A DNA stretch of 64,000 bases from Blastococcus sp. URHD0036 (GTDB taxonomy: Bacteria; Actinomycetota; Actinomycetes; Mycobacteriales; Geodermatophilaceae), in contig NZ_JNIK01000016.1 in the NCBI RefSeq assembly GCF_000701365.1, forward strand, positions 124,001-188,000, written 5' to 3'. Shown in pieces: positions 15,317 through 24,421 of the stretch. Under the pieces are notes generated by a model, which was given only the letters and a program-made list of their open reading frames with translations, was not told the DNA's origin and did no database searches. How positions within the stretch are numbered: the first letter of the stretch is position 1; each line of letters starts with the position of its first letter. Made by a program: the position numbers and the translations under genes.

Positions 15317-16638
15317 GCCTCGTCGGCGCCGCCGTCCCCGGTGAGACCGCGCAGCTCGTCGTCCATGGTGGTGCCCTGGCGGGCGACGAAGTCCAGCGGC
15401 TCGTCGAGGTCTTCCGACGTCGGCAGCAGGTCGGGGTGGGACCAGAGGCGGTCGCGCTCGGCGGTGCCGTGCTGCTGGGCCATCGCCCCCCACACGGTGG
15501 CCGCGTCGCGCAGGCGACGGGGCCGCAGCTGCAGGCCGACGAGGGTGGCGAAGGTCTGCTCGGCCGGACCGCCGGAGGCGCGGCGGCGGCGCATGGTCTC
15601 GGCCAGCGCCCCGTGCCCGGGGAGCCGGTCGCCGGCGGCGGCGGCCACGACGGCGTCCACCCAGCCCTCCACGAGCGCGAGCAGCGTCTCCAGCCGGCGC
15701 AGCGCCATCTGCTGCTCCGGGGTCTCCTCCGGCTCGAGCATGGGCAGCAGCCGCTGCAGGCTCTCGGGGTCGTTCGGGTCGATGCCGCCGGAGCCCATGG
15801 CCTCGGTGATGCCCCGCTCGATGGCCTCGGGGTCGACGGTGATGCCGCGGGCGTAGGCGTGGACGGCGTCGTGCAGCTGCTGGCGCAGCCACGGCACGTG
15901 CGCGAACAGGCGCAGGGAGGCGGCCTCGCGGAGGGCGAGGAAGAGCCGGACCTCGTCGGCCGGCCGGTCGAGACCGGCGGCGAACTCCGCGACGTTCTGC
16001 GGCACCAGCACGGCGGCGCCGGCCGGGGCGACCGGGAGCCCGACCTCGGTGCCGGTGAGGATCTCGCCGGCGAGCCGGCCGAAGGCCTGGCCGACCTGGG
16101 CGCCGAACATCAGGCCGCCCATCTGGCCCATCATCCCGCCGAGGGGCCCCGCCATGGCCATGGCGTCGGCGGGCAAGGCGCCGGTCATGGCCGCGACCAC
16201 GCGCTCGGCGAGCGGGTCGATGAGCGTGGCCCACTGCGGCAGCGTCTGCTCCACCCACTCGACGCGCGACCAGGCGAGGGTGCGCTCGACGCCGGAGGGC
16301 AGGTCGGTGACCTGGTCCAGCCACAGGTCGGCCAGGCGCAGCGACTCGGCGATCGCGGTGCGTTCACCGTCGGAGACGGGCTGGGTGCCCACGGCCAGCG
16401 CGCTGATCGCGCCCTGGCGGGCGAGGTCCCAGTTGACCGGCCCGCCGGACCAGTTCATGAGCTTCTGCAGCTCGGCGAACAGCGGCATCTTGGCGAGGAA
16501 CTCCTGCGGGGTGCCCGCGCCGGCGCCGGCGCCGCCGAACAGCGCGCCGAGCCCGAACGGGTCGTTGCCGGCTCCGCCCTGGTCACGACGCTCGGGGTCG
16601 GGGTCCGGGAGGCCGAAGCCGAACGGCACGTCACTCAT
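15313..16638 (-). CDS. Zinc-dependent metalloprotease-like protein (DUF2342)
   Basis: 441 residues. Matches the actinobacterial DUF2342 family (often labelled F420-biosynthesis associated or zincin-like): a flexible Gly-rich N-terminus, [33 protein letters not shown], and [21 protein letters not shown] canonical HExxH is not obvious, so protease activity is uncertain. The neighbour of the PDZ protease and UPF0182 gene is the same in M. tuberculosis (Rv3195 next to Rv3194c and Rv3193c). The promoter must lie in the 90 nt shared with the divergent PDZ gene. Confidence 0.85.
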   Translation of the reverse strand: MSDVPFGFGLPDPDPERRDQGGAGNDPFGLGALFGGAGAGAGTPQEFLAKMPLFAELQKLMNWSGGPVNWDLARQGAISALAVGTQPVSDGERTAIAESLRLADLWLDQVTDLPSGVERTLAWSRVEWVEQTLPQWATLIDPLAERVVAAMTGALPADAMAMAGPLGGMMGQMGGLMFGAQVGQAFGRLAGEILTGTEVGLPVAPAGAAVLVPQNVAEFAAGLDRPADEVRLFLALREAASLRLFAHVPWLRQQLHDAVHAYARGITVDPEAIERGITEAMGSGGIDPNDPESLQRLLPMLEPEETPEQQMALRRLETLLALVEGWVDAVVAAAAGDRLPGHGALAETMRRRRASGGPAEQTFATLVGLQLRPRRLRDAATVWGAMAQQHGTAERDRLWSHPDLLPTSEDLDEPLDFVARQGTTMDDELRGLTGDGGADEA

Positions 16639-16728
16639 GGCTCCACGGTAGTCGCGGTGATCTCCCCGCGACCTCGTCGAACGGTGCCGGGCCTACGCCG
16701 ACAGCGGAGCGGCCTAAGCTCGCCGCTC

Positions 16729-17751
16729 GTGACCCGTCGGATCGCCGTGCTCGGAACCGGCGTGGTGCTGCTCATGGTCCTCGGCGTCCTGGGTGCGGTG
16801 ATCCCGGTGCCCTACGTCGCGCAGGTCCCCGGGCCCACGCTCAACACCCTCGGCGAGGTCGACGGCGAGCCGGTCATCGCCATCGAGGGCCGCGAGCGCA
16901 ACGACGTGAGCGGCAACCTCAACCTCACGACCGTCGGCGTGAGCCGTCCCGGTCTGAGCCTGGTCGAGGCGGTGCAGGGCTGGTTCGACGACGAGGTCAG
17001 CGTCGTCCCGCAGGAGGTCGTCTACCCGTCCGACCGGAGCCGGGAGGAGACGCAGCGGGCCAACCGCGAGGCCTTCCTCAGCTCCGAGGAACGAGCCGAA
17101 GCAGCGGCGCTGAGCCGGCTGGGCTACCCGGTGAAGCTCGTCGTCCGCGGGCTCTCCGGCGAGGACTCGCCGTCGGACGGGCTGCTCGAGGAGAACGACG
17201 CGATCGAGTCCGTCGACGGGCAGCCCACGCCGGACCAGGACGCGCTGACCGAGGCGCTGGCCGCCGTCGAGCCCGGCGATACCGTCACCGTGGGCTACAC
17301 CCGGCTCGGGCAGCCGGGCACCGCGGAGATCACCACCGGCGAGACCGAGGACGGCGACGCGCTGCTGGGCGTGCTGGTCGCCGACCGGCCCTCGGCCCCG
17401 TTCGACGTCGACATCCAGGTGGCCGACGTCGGCGGCCCCTCGGCCGGCCTCATGCTCACGCTCGGCATCCTCGACCTGGTCGGCGACACCGACCTGACCG
17501 AGGGCGCGGTGATCGCCGGCACCGGGACCATCACCGCCGACGGCACGGTCGGTCCCATCGGCGGGATCCAGCTGAAGATGGTGCGCGCCCACGAGATCGG
17601 CGCCGAGATGTTCCTCGTCCCCGCGGACAACTGCGACGAGGCCCTCGACGCCCCGCAGCCGGGCCTCGTGCTGGCGCGGGTGGCGGATCTGGACGACGCG
17701 CTCGACGCCCTCGCCGACCACCGCGCCGGCCGGGAGCCCGAGCTGTGCTGA
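16729..17751 (+). CDS. PDZ-containing Lon-like membrane protease (YlbL family)
   Basis: 340 residues. One N-terminal membrane anchor (residues 4-26), a central PDZ domain (GLLEENDAIESVDGQP) and a C-terminal S16 Lon-type proteolytic domain with the Ser in GGPSAGLM and the Lys in GGIQLKMVRA. It probably cleaves substrates at the outer face of the membrane. GTG start; TAAGCT lies 8 nt upstream, so it may be leaderless. Homologous to M. tuberculosis Rv3194c and B. subtilis YlbL. Confidence 0.92.
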   Translation: MTRRIAVLGTGVVLLMVLGVLGAVIPVPYVAQVPGPTLNTLGEVDGEPVIAIEGRERNDVSGNLNLTTVGVSRPGLSLVEAVQGWFDDEVSVVPQEVVYPSDRSREETQRANREAFLSSEERAEAAALSRLGYPVKLVVRGLSGEDSPSDGLLEENDAIESVDGQPTPDQDALTEALAAVEPGDTVTVGYTRLGQPGTAEITTGETEDGDALLGVLVADRPSAPFDVDIQVADVGGPSAGLMLTLGILDLVGDTDLTEGAVIAGTGTITADGTVGPIGGIQLKMVRAHEIGAEMFLVPADNCDEALDAPQPGLVLARVADLDDALDALADHRAGREPELC

Positions 17752-17976
17752 CCGTGCGACCCCTGTCCGCCGTCCTCCTGTGCCCCGGCTCGGGGGAAGC
17801 TGGGACCTGGCGGGGAACCCCGGGCGGGCCCGTGCGTTGTCCTGGGTTGACCGGGCCGTCGCCGGTTCCGTCCCGGAGCCGCTGCGACCGCCCGCGGTCG
17901 AACGCCTGAGTGTCGGGTGCCGGTGGCTGACGTCACCGGACGCACCGAGCACCACCGCAACTGAAGGAGACCGCTC

Positions 17977-20900
17977 GTGGCCATGCGGCCCCCCGTGTCC
18001 GTGCCGACGCTGTCGCGGCGCGCCAAGTTCGTCATCGGGGCCATCGCCGTCCTGCTGGTGCTGTTCACCGCCATCGGGACGCTGACCAACTTCTACGTCG
18101 ACTACCTCTGGTTCGACGAGACCGGGTACACCGAGGTCTTCTGGACCGAGCTCCAGACCCGGGCGCTGCTGTTCGCGGTGGCGGGCGTGGCCACGGGTGG
18201 GGCGACCGCCCTGGCGATCTACCTCGCCTACCGGTTCCGGCCCACGTTCCGGCCGATGTCGCTGGAGCAGCAGAACCTCGAGCGCTACCGCCAGTCGCTG
18301 GAGCCGCGGCGGGCGCTGGTGGTGTCGGCGGTCGCCGTCGTCGTCGGCCTGTTCGCCGGGTTCACCGCGCAGAGCAGCTGGCAGACCTGGCTGACGTTCC
18401 GCAACTCGACCGACTTCGGCCGCAGCGACCCCCAGTTCGGCATCGACCTGTCGTTCTTCGTCTTCGACTACCCCTTCTACCGGCTGCTGCTGGGCTTCGG
18501 GTTCGCCATCGTGCTGCTGGCCCTGGTGGGCTCGGCGCTGACGCACTACCTCTTCGGCGGGCTGCGGCTGCAGACGCCGGGCCAGAAGCTCACCTCGGCG
18601 GCGATGGTGCAGCTGTCGGTGCTGCTGGGCCTGTTCGTGCTGCTCAAGGCGGTGGCGTACTGGCTGGACCGCTATGGCGTCGTCTACTCCGACCGCGGGC
18701 AGCTGTTCACCGGGGCCAGCTACACCGACGTGAACGCGCTGCTGCCGGCCAAGACGATCCTCGTCTTCGCCGCCGCCTTCTGCGCCGTGGCCTTCTTCGC
18801 CAACGTGGTCGTGCGCAACCTGCGGCTGCCGGCCGCCGCGCTGGTCCTGCTCCTGCTCTCCAGCCTGGTCATCGGGGTCGCCTACCCGGCGATCGTCCAG
18901 CAGTTCGTGGTCAAGCCCAGCGCCGACCAGCGCGAGTCGGACTACATCTCCCGGGCGATCGGGGCCACCCGTGACGCCTACGGGCTCACCGACGAGGACG
19001 TCGAGTACGTCGACTACGCGCAGAGCGACACGGGCGAGACGGCCGACACCGACGCGGTGCAGGAGACCATCCAGGCGGCGCTGCAGGACGACTCCGGGAC
19101 GATCCGCAACGCCCGGCTCCTGGACCCGAACGTGCTGTCGGCGACCTTCACGGCCCGCCAGCAGATCCGGAACATCTACGGCTTCCCCGAGAAGCTCGAC
19201 ATCGACCGGTACACGCTGCCCGACCCGGCCACCGGCCAGCCGGTCACCCGCGACTACGTCGTCGCCGTCCGCGAGCTGGACAGCGAGAGCCTGTCGGAGA
19301 ACCAGTCGAGCTGGATCAACCGGCACACCGTCTACACCCACGGCAACGGGTTCGTCGCCGCGCCGGCCAACCAGGTCGTCGACCTCGCCGCGGGGCAGGA
19401 GGGTGGCGTCCCCAACTTCACCACCCTCGACCTGCCGACCCGCGGCAACATCGAGATCGACGAGGACCGGTCGCGGATCTACTACGGCGAGCTCCTGCAG
19501 GACCGCGGGGAGGACGTCTACTCCGTCGTCGGCGCGCCCCAGGGCGAGGAGCCGCGCGAGTTCGACCGGCCGGAGGACGGCGACTCGGACGAGGGCCAGA
19601 TCAACAACACCTACGACGGCGAGGGTGGGGTGTCGATCGGCAGCTTCTTCCGCCAGCTGACCTTCGCCATCCACTACCGGGAGCGGAACTTCCTGCTCTC
19701 CGGCGCGGTCAACGACTCCTCGCGGGTGCTCTACGTCCGGGACCCGCGGGACCGGGTGGAGAAGGCGGCGCCGTTCCTCGAGGTCGACGGCGACCCGTAC
19801 CCGGCGGTCATCGACGGCAAGATCACTTGGATCCTCGACGGGTACACCACGTCGGACTCCTACCCCTACGCGGAGTTCATGGAGCTGCGCGAGGCGGCCA
19901 CGGACGCGCTCACCGGCCAGGGGACGACGGCGTTGCCGGAGGAGCAGTTCAACTACATCCGCAACTCCGTCAAGGCCACCGTCGACGCCTACGACGGCAC
20001 GGTCACGCTGTACGCCTGGGACGAGGAGGACCCGGTCCTCCAGACGTACATGAAGGCGTTCCCGGGGGTCATCCATCCCCGGGACGACATGTCCGACGAG
20101 CTGATCAGCCACGTCCGGTACCCGGAGGACCTGTTCAAGCTGCAGCGGGACATCCTGACCCGCTACCACGTGTCCGACCCGCAGGACTTCTACCAGAACA
20201 ACGACCGCTGGCAGGTCCCGGACGACCCGACGCAGAACACCGACGAGGCGCAGCCGCCGTACTACATCCTGGCCCAGCGTCCGGGTGACGAGGACGCGAC
20301 GTTCCAGCTGACCAGCGCGCTCAACGCCTTCCGGCGGGAGAACCTGTCGTCGTTCATCTCCGCGTCGTCGGACCCGGACCCGGACGTCTACGGGACCATC
20401 CAGGTCCTCCGATTGCCGGGGAACACCCCGTTCCTCGGGCCCTCCCAGGTGCAGCAGTCGTTCAACACCTACGACGACGTAGCGCGGGACCTGACGCTGT
20501 TCCGCAGCGCCGACTCCCAACCGGTGTTCGGCAACCTGCTCACCCTGCCGATCGGGGAGGACGGGCTGCTGTACGTGCAGCCGCTGTACGTGCAGGGCAC
20601 CGGGACGAACTCCTTCCCGCTGCTGCGGCGGGTGCTGGTCAACTACGGCGACGCAGTGGGCTACGCGCCGACCCTGGAGGAGGCGCTGGAGCAGATCTTC
20701 GGCAGCGCGGCGGTCGACGTCGGCACCGACGGGGGTGGGACCGAACCGGAACCCGAGCCGCCGGCCACGGAGTCGCCGTCCCCCGGGACGCCGACGACGG
20801 CACCGCCGACGGGCGGGGGCGGCACCGGGTCGACGCCGGAGATCGACGCGGCGGTCGGGGCCATCAACTCGGCCCTGCAGGCGCTCGCCGACGCGCAGCG

Positions 20901-21000
20901 CAACGGCGACTTCGCCGGCCAGGGGCAGGCGCTGGAGGACCTCCAGGCGGCCGTCGACGCCTACCAGGCGGCGCAGGACGCGGCCGACGGCGGCAACTGA
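17977..21000 (+). CDS. UPF0182 family membrane protein
   Basis: 1007 residues, normal for UPF0182. About seven membrane helices occupy the first 310 residues (for example KFVIGAIAVLLVLFTAIG), then a large predicted extracellular domain rich in Asp/Tyr, and a Pro/Thr spacer followed by a C-terminal helical segment. Motifs FVDYLWFDETGY-like (here FYVDYLWFDETGY) and PEDLFKLQRDIL are typical. GTG start with AAGGAGA 7 nt upstream. Function unknown; homologous to Rv3193c and conserved beside the PDZ protease. The 225 nt before it contain no gene and presumably its promoter. Confidence 0.92.
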   Translation: MAMRPPVSVPTLSRRAKFVIGAIAVLLVLFTAIGTLTNFYVDYLWFDETGYTEVFWTELQTRALLFAVAGVATGGATALAIYLAYRFRPTFRPMSLEQQNLERYRQSLEPRRALVVSAVAVVVGLFAGFTAQSSWQTWLTFRNSTDFGRSDPQFGIDLSFFVFDYPFYRLLLGFGFAIVLLALVGSALTHYLFGGLRLQTPGQKLTSAAMVQLSVLLGLFVLLKAVAYWLDRYGVVYSDRGQLFTGASYTDVNALLPAKTILVFAAAFCAVAFFANVVVRNLRLPAAALVLLLLSSLVIGVAYPAIVQQFVVKPSADQRESDYISRAIGATRDAYGLTDEDVEYVDYAQSDTGETADTDAVQETIQAALQDDSGTIRNARLLDPNVLSATFTARQQIRNIYGFPEKLDIDRYTLPDPATGQPVTRDYVVAVRELDSESLSENQSSWINRHTVYTHGNGFVAAPANQVVDLAAGQEGGVPNFTTLDLPTRGNIEIDEDRSRIYYGELLQDRGEDVYSVVGAPQGEEPREFDRPEDGDSDEGQINNTYDGEGGVSIGSFFRQLTFAIHYRERNFLLSGAVNDSSRVLYVRDPRDRVEKAAPFLEVDGDPYPAVIDGKITWILDGYTTSDSYPYAEFMELREAATDALTGQGTTALPEEQFNYIRNSVKATVDAYDGTVTLYAWDEEDPVLQTYMKAFPGVIHPRDDMSDELISHVRYPEDLFKLQRDILTRYHVSDPQDFYQNNDRWQVPDDPTQNTDEAQPPYYILAQRPGDEDATFQLTSALNAFRRENLSSFISASSDPDPDVYGTIQVLRLPGNTPFLGPSQVQQSFNTYDDVARDLTLFRSADSQPVFGNLLTLPIGEDGLLYVQPLYVQGTGTNSFPLLRRVLVNYGDAVGYAPTLEEALEQIFGSAAVDVGTDGGGTEPEPEPPATESPSPGTPTTAPPTGGGGTGSTPEIDAAVGAINSALQALADAQRNGDFAGQGQALEDLQAAVDAYQAAQDAADGGN

Positions 21001-21005
21001 GTCGG

Positions 21006-21038
21006 CAGGGGTGGGACCGCGCGCCGGTCCCACCCCTG
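21006..21038 (+). terminator. Terminator after UPF0182 gene
   Basis: 14-bp perfect stem (21006-21019 with 21025-21038), loop CGCGC, 5 nt after the stop. No T run, as usual in high-GC actinobacteria. Confidence 0.75.
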
Positions 21039-21095
21039 CGGCCGTCGGGCCCCCCGGCGCCGGCCCGCCGGGGTGTGTAGAGTGGTGCCTACCGA

Positions 21096-21169
21096 CGCGG
21101 GGTGGAGCAGCTCGGTAGCTCGCTGGGCTCATAACCCAGAGGTCGCAGGTTCGAATCCTGCCCCCGCTA
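21096..21169 (+). tRNA. tRNA-fMet (CAT), copy 1
   Basis: Cloverleaf with CAT anticodon in the loop CTCATAA. The three G-C pairs at the base of the anticodon stem (GGG/CCC) and the unpaired C1-U72 end of the acceptor stem identify an initiator tRNA. The T stem is GCAGG/CCTGC. CCA is not encoded (CACA follows A73). TAGAGT, 12 nt before the 5' end, is a likely -10 box. Confidence 0.95.
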
Positions 21170-21175
21170 CACAGA

Positions 21176-21210
21176 CAGGGCCCCGGCACTCATCGAGTGC
21201 CGGGGCCCTG
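21176..21210 (+). terminator. Terminator after tRNA-fMet copy 1
   Basis: Perfect 15-bp stem (21176-21190 with 21196-21210), loop CATCG, 6 nt after the tRNA. Confidence 0.85.
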
Positions 21211-21243
21211 TGCCGTCCGGGGCGATGTCCAGGAGGTCCAGCG

Positions 21244-22125
21244 GTGGCGAGCGTGCAGATGCGGGCGGTCGCGGTCGCCCTCCGGCTGACCCGCAAACGG
21301 GCGATGGCCACCCCGGAGCGCGCCCGGCGCCGGCTCGCCGCACCGAAGGGCCCGTCGACGCCGCCGGCCGCACTCGGCCGGCGGCACGAGGTCACCGTGC
21401 GGGAGGTCGGCGGCTTCCGCTGCACGACGGTTGCTCCTCGAGACCGGCCGGCGACGCGGGGTGCCGTGTACCTGCACGGCGGCGCGTACGTCAGTGCCAT
21501 CGCGGCGCAGCACTGGGCGCTGGTCTCGCTCCTGGCCGACGCCGGCGTGCGCGTCGAGGTACCGCACTACGGGCTGACCCCGGAGCACACGTACCGCGAG
21601 GCGTATCCGTTCGTCGAGACCGTCTACCGGGAGCTCCTCGAGGCCGTGGCCGCCGGCGACGTCACCCTGGCCGGGGACTCCGCCGGCGGCGGGCTGGCCC
21701 TCGGCCTCGCGCAGACCCTGGCCGGGGCGGGGCTGCCCCAGCCCCGGCGGATCGTGCTGCTCTCGCCCTGGCTGGACCTGACCCTGAGCCACCCCGACCT
21801 GCCCGCGGTCGAGCGCCACGACCCCTGGCTGGACAGCACCGGCCTGCGGGTGGCGGCGGCCGCGTGGGCCGGCGGGGACGACCCGACCGATCCCCGGTTG
21901 AGTCCCGGCGGCGGCCCGCTCGCCGGGCTGGCCCCGGTGCACCTGTACGTCGGCACCCGGGAGATCTGCCTGCCCGACTCGCTGGCGCTGGGGGAGCGGG
22001 CGCGCACCGAGGGTGCCCCGGTCGAGGTGACCGTCTGCGAAGGAGCGGTGCACGTCTACCCGCTGGTGCCCGCACCCGAGGGCCGGGCGGCGAGACGGCA
22101 GATCGTCCGCGAGATCGCCGGCTGA
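21244..22125 (+). CDS. Alpha/beta hydrolase, HSL-type esterase/lipase
   Basis: 293 residues. The oxyanion motif is YLHGGAY and the nucleophile elbow is GDSAGGG, both typical of the hormone-sensitive lipase family (esterase family IV). The final histidine is in EGAVHVYPL and an acid is in the SLALGERAR/VGTREICLPD region. GTG start with AGGAGG 7 nt upstream. No signal peptide. Likely a cytosolic carboxylesterase on short acyl esters; the natural substrate is unknown. It lies between the two initiator tRNA genes. Confidence 0.87.
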   Translation: MASVQMRAVAVALRLTRKRAMATPERARRRLAAPKGPSTPPAALGRRHEVTVREVGGFRCTTVAPRDRPATRGAVYLHGGAYVSAIAAQHWALVSLLADAGVRVEVPHYGLTPEHTYREAYPFVETVYRELLEAVAAGDVTLAGDSAGGGLALGLAQTLAGAGLPQPRRIVLLSPWLDLTLSHPDLPAVERHDPWLDSTGLRVAAAAWAGGDDPTDPRLSPGGGPLAGLAPVHLYVGTREICLPDSLALGERARTEGAPVEVTVCEGAVHVYPLVPAPEGRAARRQIVREIAG

Positions 22126-22209
22126 CCGCCCGCCGCGGGCCCGGGCCACCCCGTCGGGTAGCCCGGTCGGGGTGACGCCGCTGCTCCCGGTCGGGACGAC
22201 GCTGGTCGG

Positions 22210-22887
22210 GTGGGAGCAGCCGAGCCGGGGAGGGCCGCGGCGAGACCGGAGAGCTTCACGTGGCCGCTGCTCGCGGTGCTGGTCGTGATCCTGCTCCAGG
22301 TCCTCGTCCCGGCCCGGGACCGGCTGGGGCCGCCGCTGGTGGTCCCGGCCGTGGAGGGCCTCATGCTCCTGGTCCTCGTCGTGATCGCGGCCCAGCGCGG
22401 TCCGGTCCCGCGCAGCGCCCGCTCGACGGTCCTGGTCCTGTTCGGTGTGCTGGTCGCGGCCAACGCCGCCGCCGCCGGCCGGCTCGTCTCGCTGGTCCTC
22501 GACAACGGCGACGTCGACGGCGCCCCTCCGACGGTGGGCCGCCTCCTGGTCGCCGCCGGGTTGGTCCTGCTGGCCAACGTGGTCATGTTCGGGCTGTTCT
22601 ACTGGCAGCTGGACGGCGGGGGACCGGCCGGTCGCATCGCCGTGCCCACCCCGTTCCCCGACTTCCAGTTCCCGCAGACGGCGGCGCCGGAGCTCGCCGC
22701 GGCGGGCTGGCGGCCGCACTTCGGCGACTACCTGTACGTCGCGTTCACCAACGTCGTCGCCTTCAGCCCGACCGACACGCTGCCGTTGACCCTCCGGAGC
22801 AAGGGTCTGATGGCGCTGCAGTCGGTGATCTCCCTCGGGGTCCTCGTCGTGGTCCTGTCCCGGGTGATCAACATCCTGCCGCCCTGA
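22210..22887 (+). CDS. Polytopic membrane protein, channel-like C-terminus
   Basis: 225 residues with about five membrane helices (WPLLAVLVVILLQVLV, AVEGLMLLVLVVIAA, two more, and VISLGVLVVVLSRVI at the end). The last third has the layout of a two-helix ion channel pore (DYLYVAFTNVVAFSPTDTLPL), but the selectivity filter TxGYG is absent. It may be a degenerate channel-like protein; similarly placed proteins are annotated hypothetical. Start GTG 22210 is the first of the frame; no clear Shine-Dalgarno. Confidence 0.7.
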   Translation: MGAAEPGRAAARPESFTWPLLAVLVVILLQVLVPARDRLGPPLVVPAVEGLMLLVLVVIAAQRGPVPRSARSTVLVLFGVLVAANAAAAGRLVSLVLDNGDVDGAPPTVGRLLVAAGLVLLANVVMFGLFYWQLDGGGPAGRIAVPTPFPDFQFPQTAAPELAAAGWRPHFGDYLYVAFTNVVAFSPTDTLPLTLRSKGLMALQSVISLGVLVVVLSRVINILPP

Positions 22888-22894
22888 CGGGCCG

Positions 22895-23233
22895 TCAGCG
22901 GCCGGCCGGCTCCAGCTGGGTGCCGAGCCCGGGGCGGTCCGAGCCGGGCCGCGGGCGAGGGGGTGGCGGCATCGGCCGCGGAGGGCGGTCGCCGTGCCGC
23001 AGCAGCCGGGTGTCGTCCGAGACCCGCGGCGGCGGGACGGGGAGCCGGACCGTGTCGATCCCCACCCACGCCGTCCGCCGGTAGCCGTCGACCAGTGCGC
23101 TCACCCGGAGCCAGCAGGTGCCGTCGGCGTCGTGCCGCCAGCCCAGCAGGGCGCCGATCCGCCAGCGGTCGCGGTGGAACACCTCCACCGGCTTCGGGCG
23201 GCGGAGGAAGGCCACCGTCGACTCCGCACCCAC
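22895..23233 (-). CDS. Hypothetical protein, actinobacterial
   Basis: 112 residues. Begins VGAESTVAFLRRPKPVEVFHRDRWRI-like and continues with a beta-rich centre (GALLGWRHDADGTCWLRVSALV, broken by YRRTAWVGIDTVRLP), then a Pro/Arg-rich tail. The core resembles short nucleic-acid or SH3-like folds but I do not recognise the family. GTG at 23233 is preferred because TAGAGT lies exactly 7 nt upstream; a GTG at 23263 has a Shine-Dalgarno that is too close. Confidence 0.6.
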   Translation of the reverse strand: MGAESTVAFLRRPKPVEVFHRDRWRIGALLGWRHDADGTCWLRVSALVDGYRRTAWVGIDTVRLPVPPPRVSDDTRLLRHGDRPPRPMPPPPRPRPGSDRPGLGTQLEPAGR

Positions 23234-23240
23234 GGCGGCG

Positions 23241-23246
23241 ACTCTA
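23241..23246 (-). promoter_or_regulatory. -10 box of leaderless promoter (TAGAGT, minus)
   Basis: Ends 7 nt before the GTG at 23233 on the minus strand. Confidence 0.45.
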
Positions 23247-23331
23247 AGTCGCCAGATGGTCACCCTCCGGGAGGCGCGCTCGGGGCCCGTCGAGCCGCGC
23301 TCCGGACGCTGTGTACAGTGGTGTCACCCGA

Positions 23332-23405
23332 CGCGGGGTGGAGCAGCTCGGTAGCTCGCTGGGCTCATAACCCAGAGGTCACAGGTTCGAATCCTGTCCC
23401 CGCTA
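23332..23405 (+). tRNA. tRNA-fMet (CAT), copy 2
   Basis: Identical to copy 1 except one compensated T-stem pair (A-U instead of G-C: ACAGG/CCTGT). Same initiator features, no encoded CCA. TACAGT lies 12 nt upstream, the same spacing as in copy 1. Confidence 0.95.
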
Positions 23406-23413
23406 CTGGCACG

Positions 23414-23443
23414 AGGGCCCGGTCACGACGGTGACCGGGCCTT
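23414..23443 (+). terminator. Terminator after tRNA-fMet copy 2
   Basis: GGCCCGGTCAC/GTGACCGGGCC, 11 bp plus two weaker pairs, loop GACG. Confidence 0.85.
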
Positions 23444-23492
23444 CGTCGTGTCCGGGGGAACACCCGGCCCCCCGCCCGGGTTGGGGCCCGGC

Positions 23493-23777
23493 ATGGAACC
23501 CACCGTGCAGGACGTCCCCGAGTCCTCCCGCTACGAGATCCGCGACGGCGACCGCCGGCTCGGCCTGGCCGCCTACCGGCGCGAGGGCGACCGCGTCGTG
23601 TTCACCCACACCGAGGTCGAGCCCGAGGCCGAGGGCACCGGAGTGGGCGGGAAGCTCGTCCGCGGCGCCCTGGACGACGTCCGGGCCCACGGCCGGCGCG
23701 TGGTGGCCCAGTGCTCCTTCGTCCGCGGCTGGATCGGCAAGCACCCGGAGTACGCCGACCTCGTCGACGCCTCCTGA
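23493..23777 (+). CDS. Small GNAT-fold acetyltransferase (YjdJ type)
   Basis: 94 residues. The order YEIRDGDRRLGLAAYRR, VVFTHTEVEPEAEGTGVGGKLV (acetyl-CoA loop) and VAQCSFVRGWIGKHPEYADLV is that of the short YjdJ/GtlB-like N-acetyltransferase family. Normal family length is 90-100. ATG at 23493 is preferred over the in-frame GTG 23448, which would add 15 Pro/Gly residues and overlap the tRNA terminator region. Substrate unknown. Confidence 0.82.
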   Translation: MEPTVQDVPESSRYEIRDGDRRLGLAAYRREGDRVVFTHTEVEPEAEGTGVGGKLVRGALDDVRAHGRRVVAQCSFVRGWIGKHPEYADLVDAS

Positions 23778-23808
23778 GCCGTCGCCGACCCGCCGGCCCG
23801 GTCGCGGC

Positions 23809-24318
23809 TCAGAGCACGTGCTGGCCGTACATCTCGCCGAGCGGGTCGGCGATCAGCTCGATGCGCGCACCGTCGGGGTCGCGGAAGTAGACCGACACCC
23901 CGCTGTGCACCTCGTGCGGCACGCCGGCGTCGGCCAGCCGCTGCACGAGCTCCTGCCAGCGGCCCGGCTCCACGCTGATCGCCATGTGGTGCAGGCCGCC
24001 GAGCACCTCCGCGTAGGGGCCGACGTCCAGCCCGGGGAAGTCGAAGAAGGCGATCAGGTTGCCGTTGCCGATGTCGAAGAAGAAGTGCGAGGAGCCGGGG
24101 TAGTCCCGGTTCTCGATCAGCTCGGTGAGCGGGAAGCCGAGCACGTCCTGGTAGAAGCGGACCGTCCGTTCGACGTCGGAGCTGATCAGCGCGGTGTGGT
24201 GCAGGCCCCGCGCGGTCGAGGGCGGGCGCTCGGCAGCCGGGTGCAGGTGGGCCGCACGCAGCCGCGCCCGCTCGGCCTCGACAGCGGCGGGATCCGGCCG
24301 GTGCTCGGGAGTGCTCAT
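23809..24318 (-). CDS. VOC family (glyoxalase/dioxygenase superfamily) protein
   Basis: 169 residues. Two beta-alpha-beta-beta-beta modules: GLHHTALISSDVERTVRFYQ at about 43-62 and GLHHMAISVEPGRWQEL later, ending with YFRDPDGARIELIAD. Metal-ligand candidates are the His in LHHTAL, the His in LHHMAI and the Glu in RIELIA. Probably a metal-dependent dioxygenase or isomerase on a small molecule. The N-terminus is an Arg/Ala-rich helix. It diverges from the P450 gene. Confidence 0.85.
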   Translation of the reverse strand: MSTPEHRPDPAAVEAERARLRAAHLHPAAERPPSTARGLHHTALISSDVERTVRFYQDVLGFPLTELIENRDYPGSSHFFFDIGNGNLIAFFDFPGLDVGPYAEVLGGLHHMAISVEPGRWQELVQRLADAGVPHEVHSGVSVYFRDPDGARIELIADPLGEMYGQHVL

Positions 24319-24421
24319 GCCGTCGATCCTCCCGCGTCGCGACCCGTGCGGCAGGGAGCTTGACGACGGATGTGACCCGGGCCACCGTGAGGGGGTTCGC
24401 GCACCGATCCCTGGAGGTCCG

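Noticed and set aside
17832-17845. Possible third copy of the 57-nt repeat (GCGTTGTCC at about 17834)
   Set aside because: The matching right arm GGGACAACGC is absent at the required distance and the inner stem is missing.
16714-21189. 1491-codon minus-strand frame opposite UPF0182 and the PDZ protease
   Set aside because: Translation is Arg/Gly/Val-rich with no motif; the plus strand encodes two recognisable families.
21244-22887. Mobile element between the two tRNA genes
   Set aside because: No integrase, transposase or target-site duplications; tRNA copies are full genes rather than attachment-site fragments.
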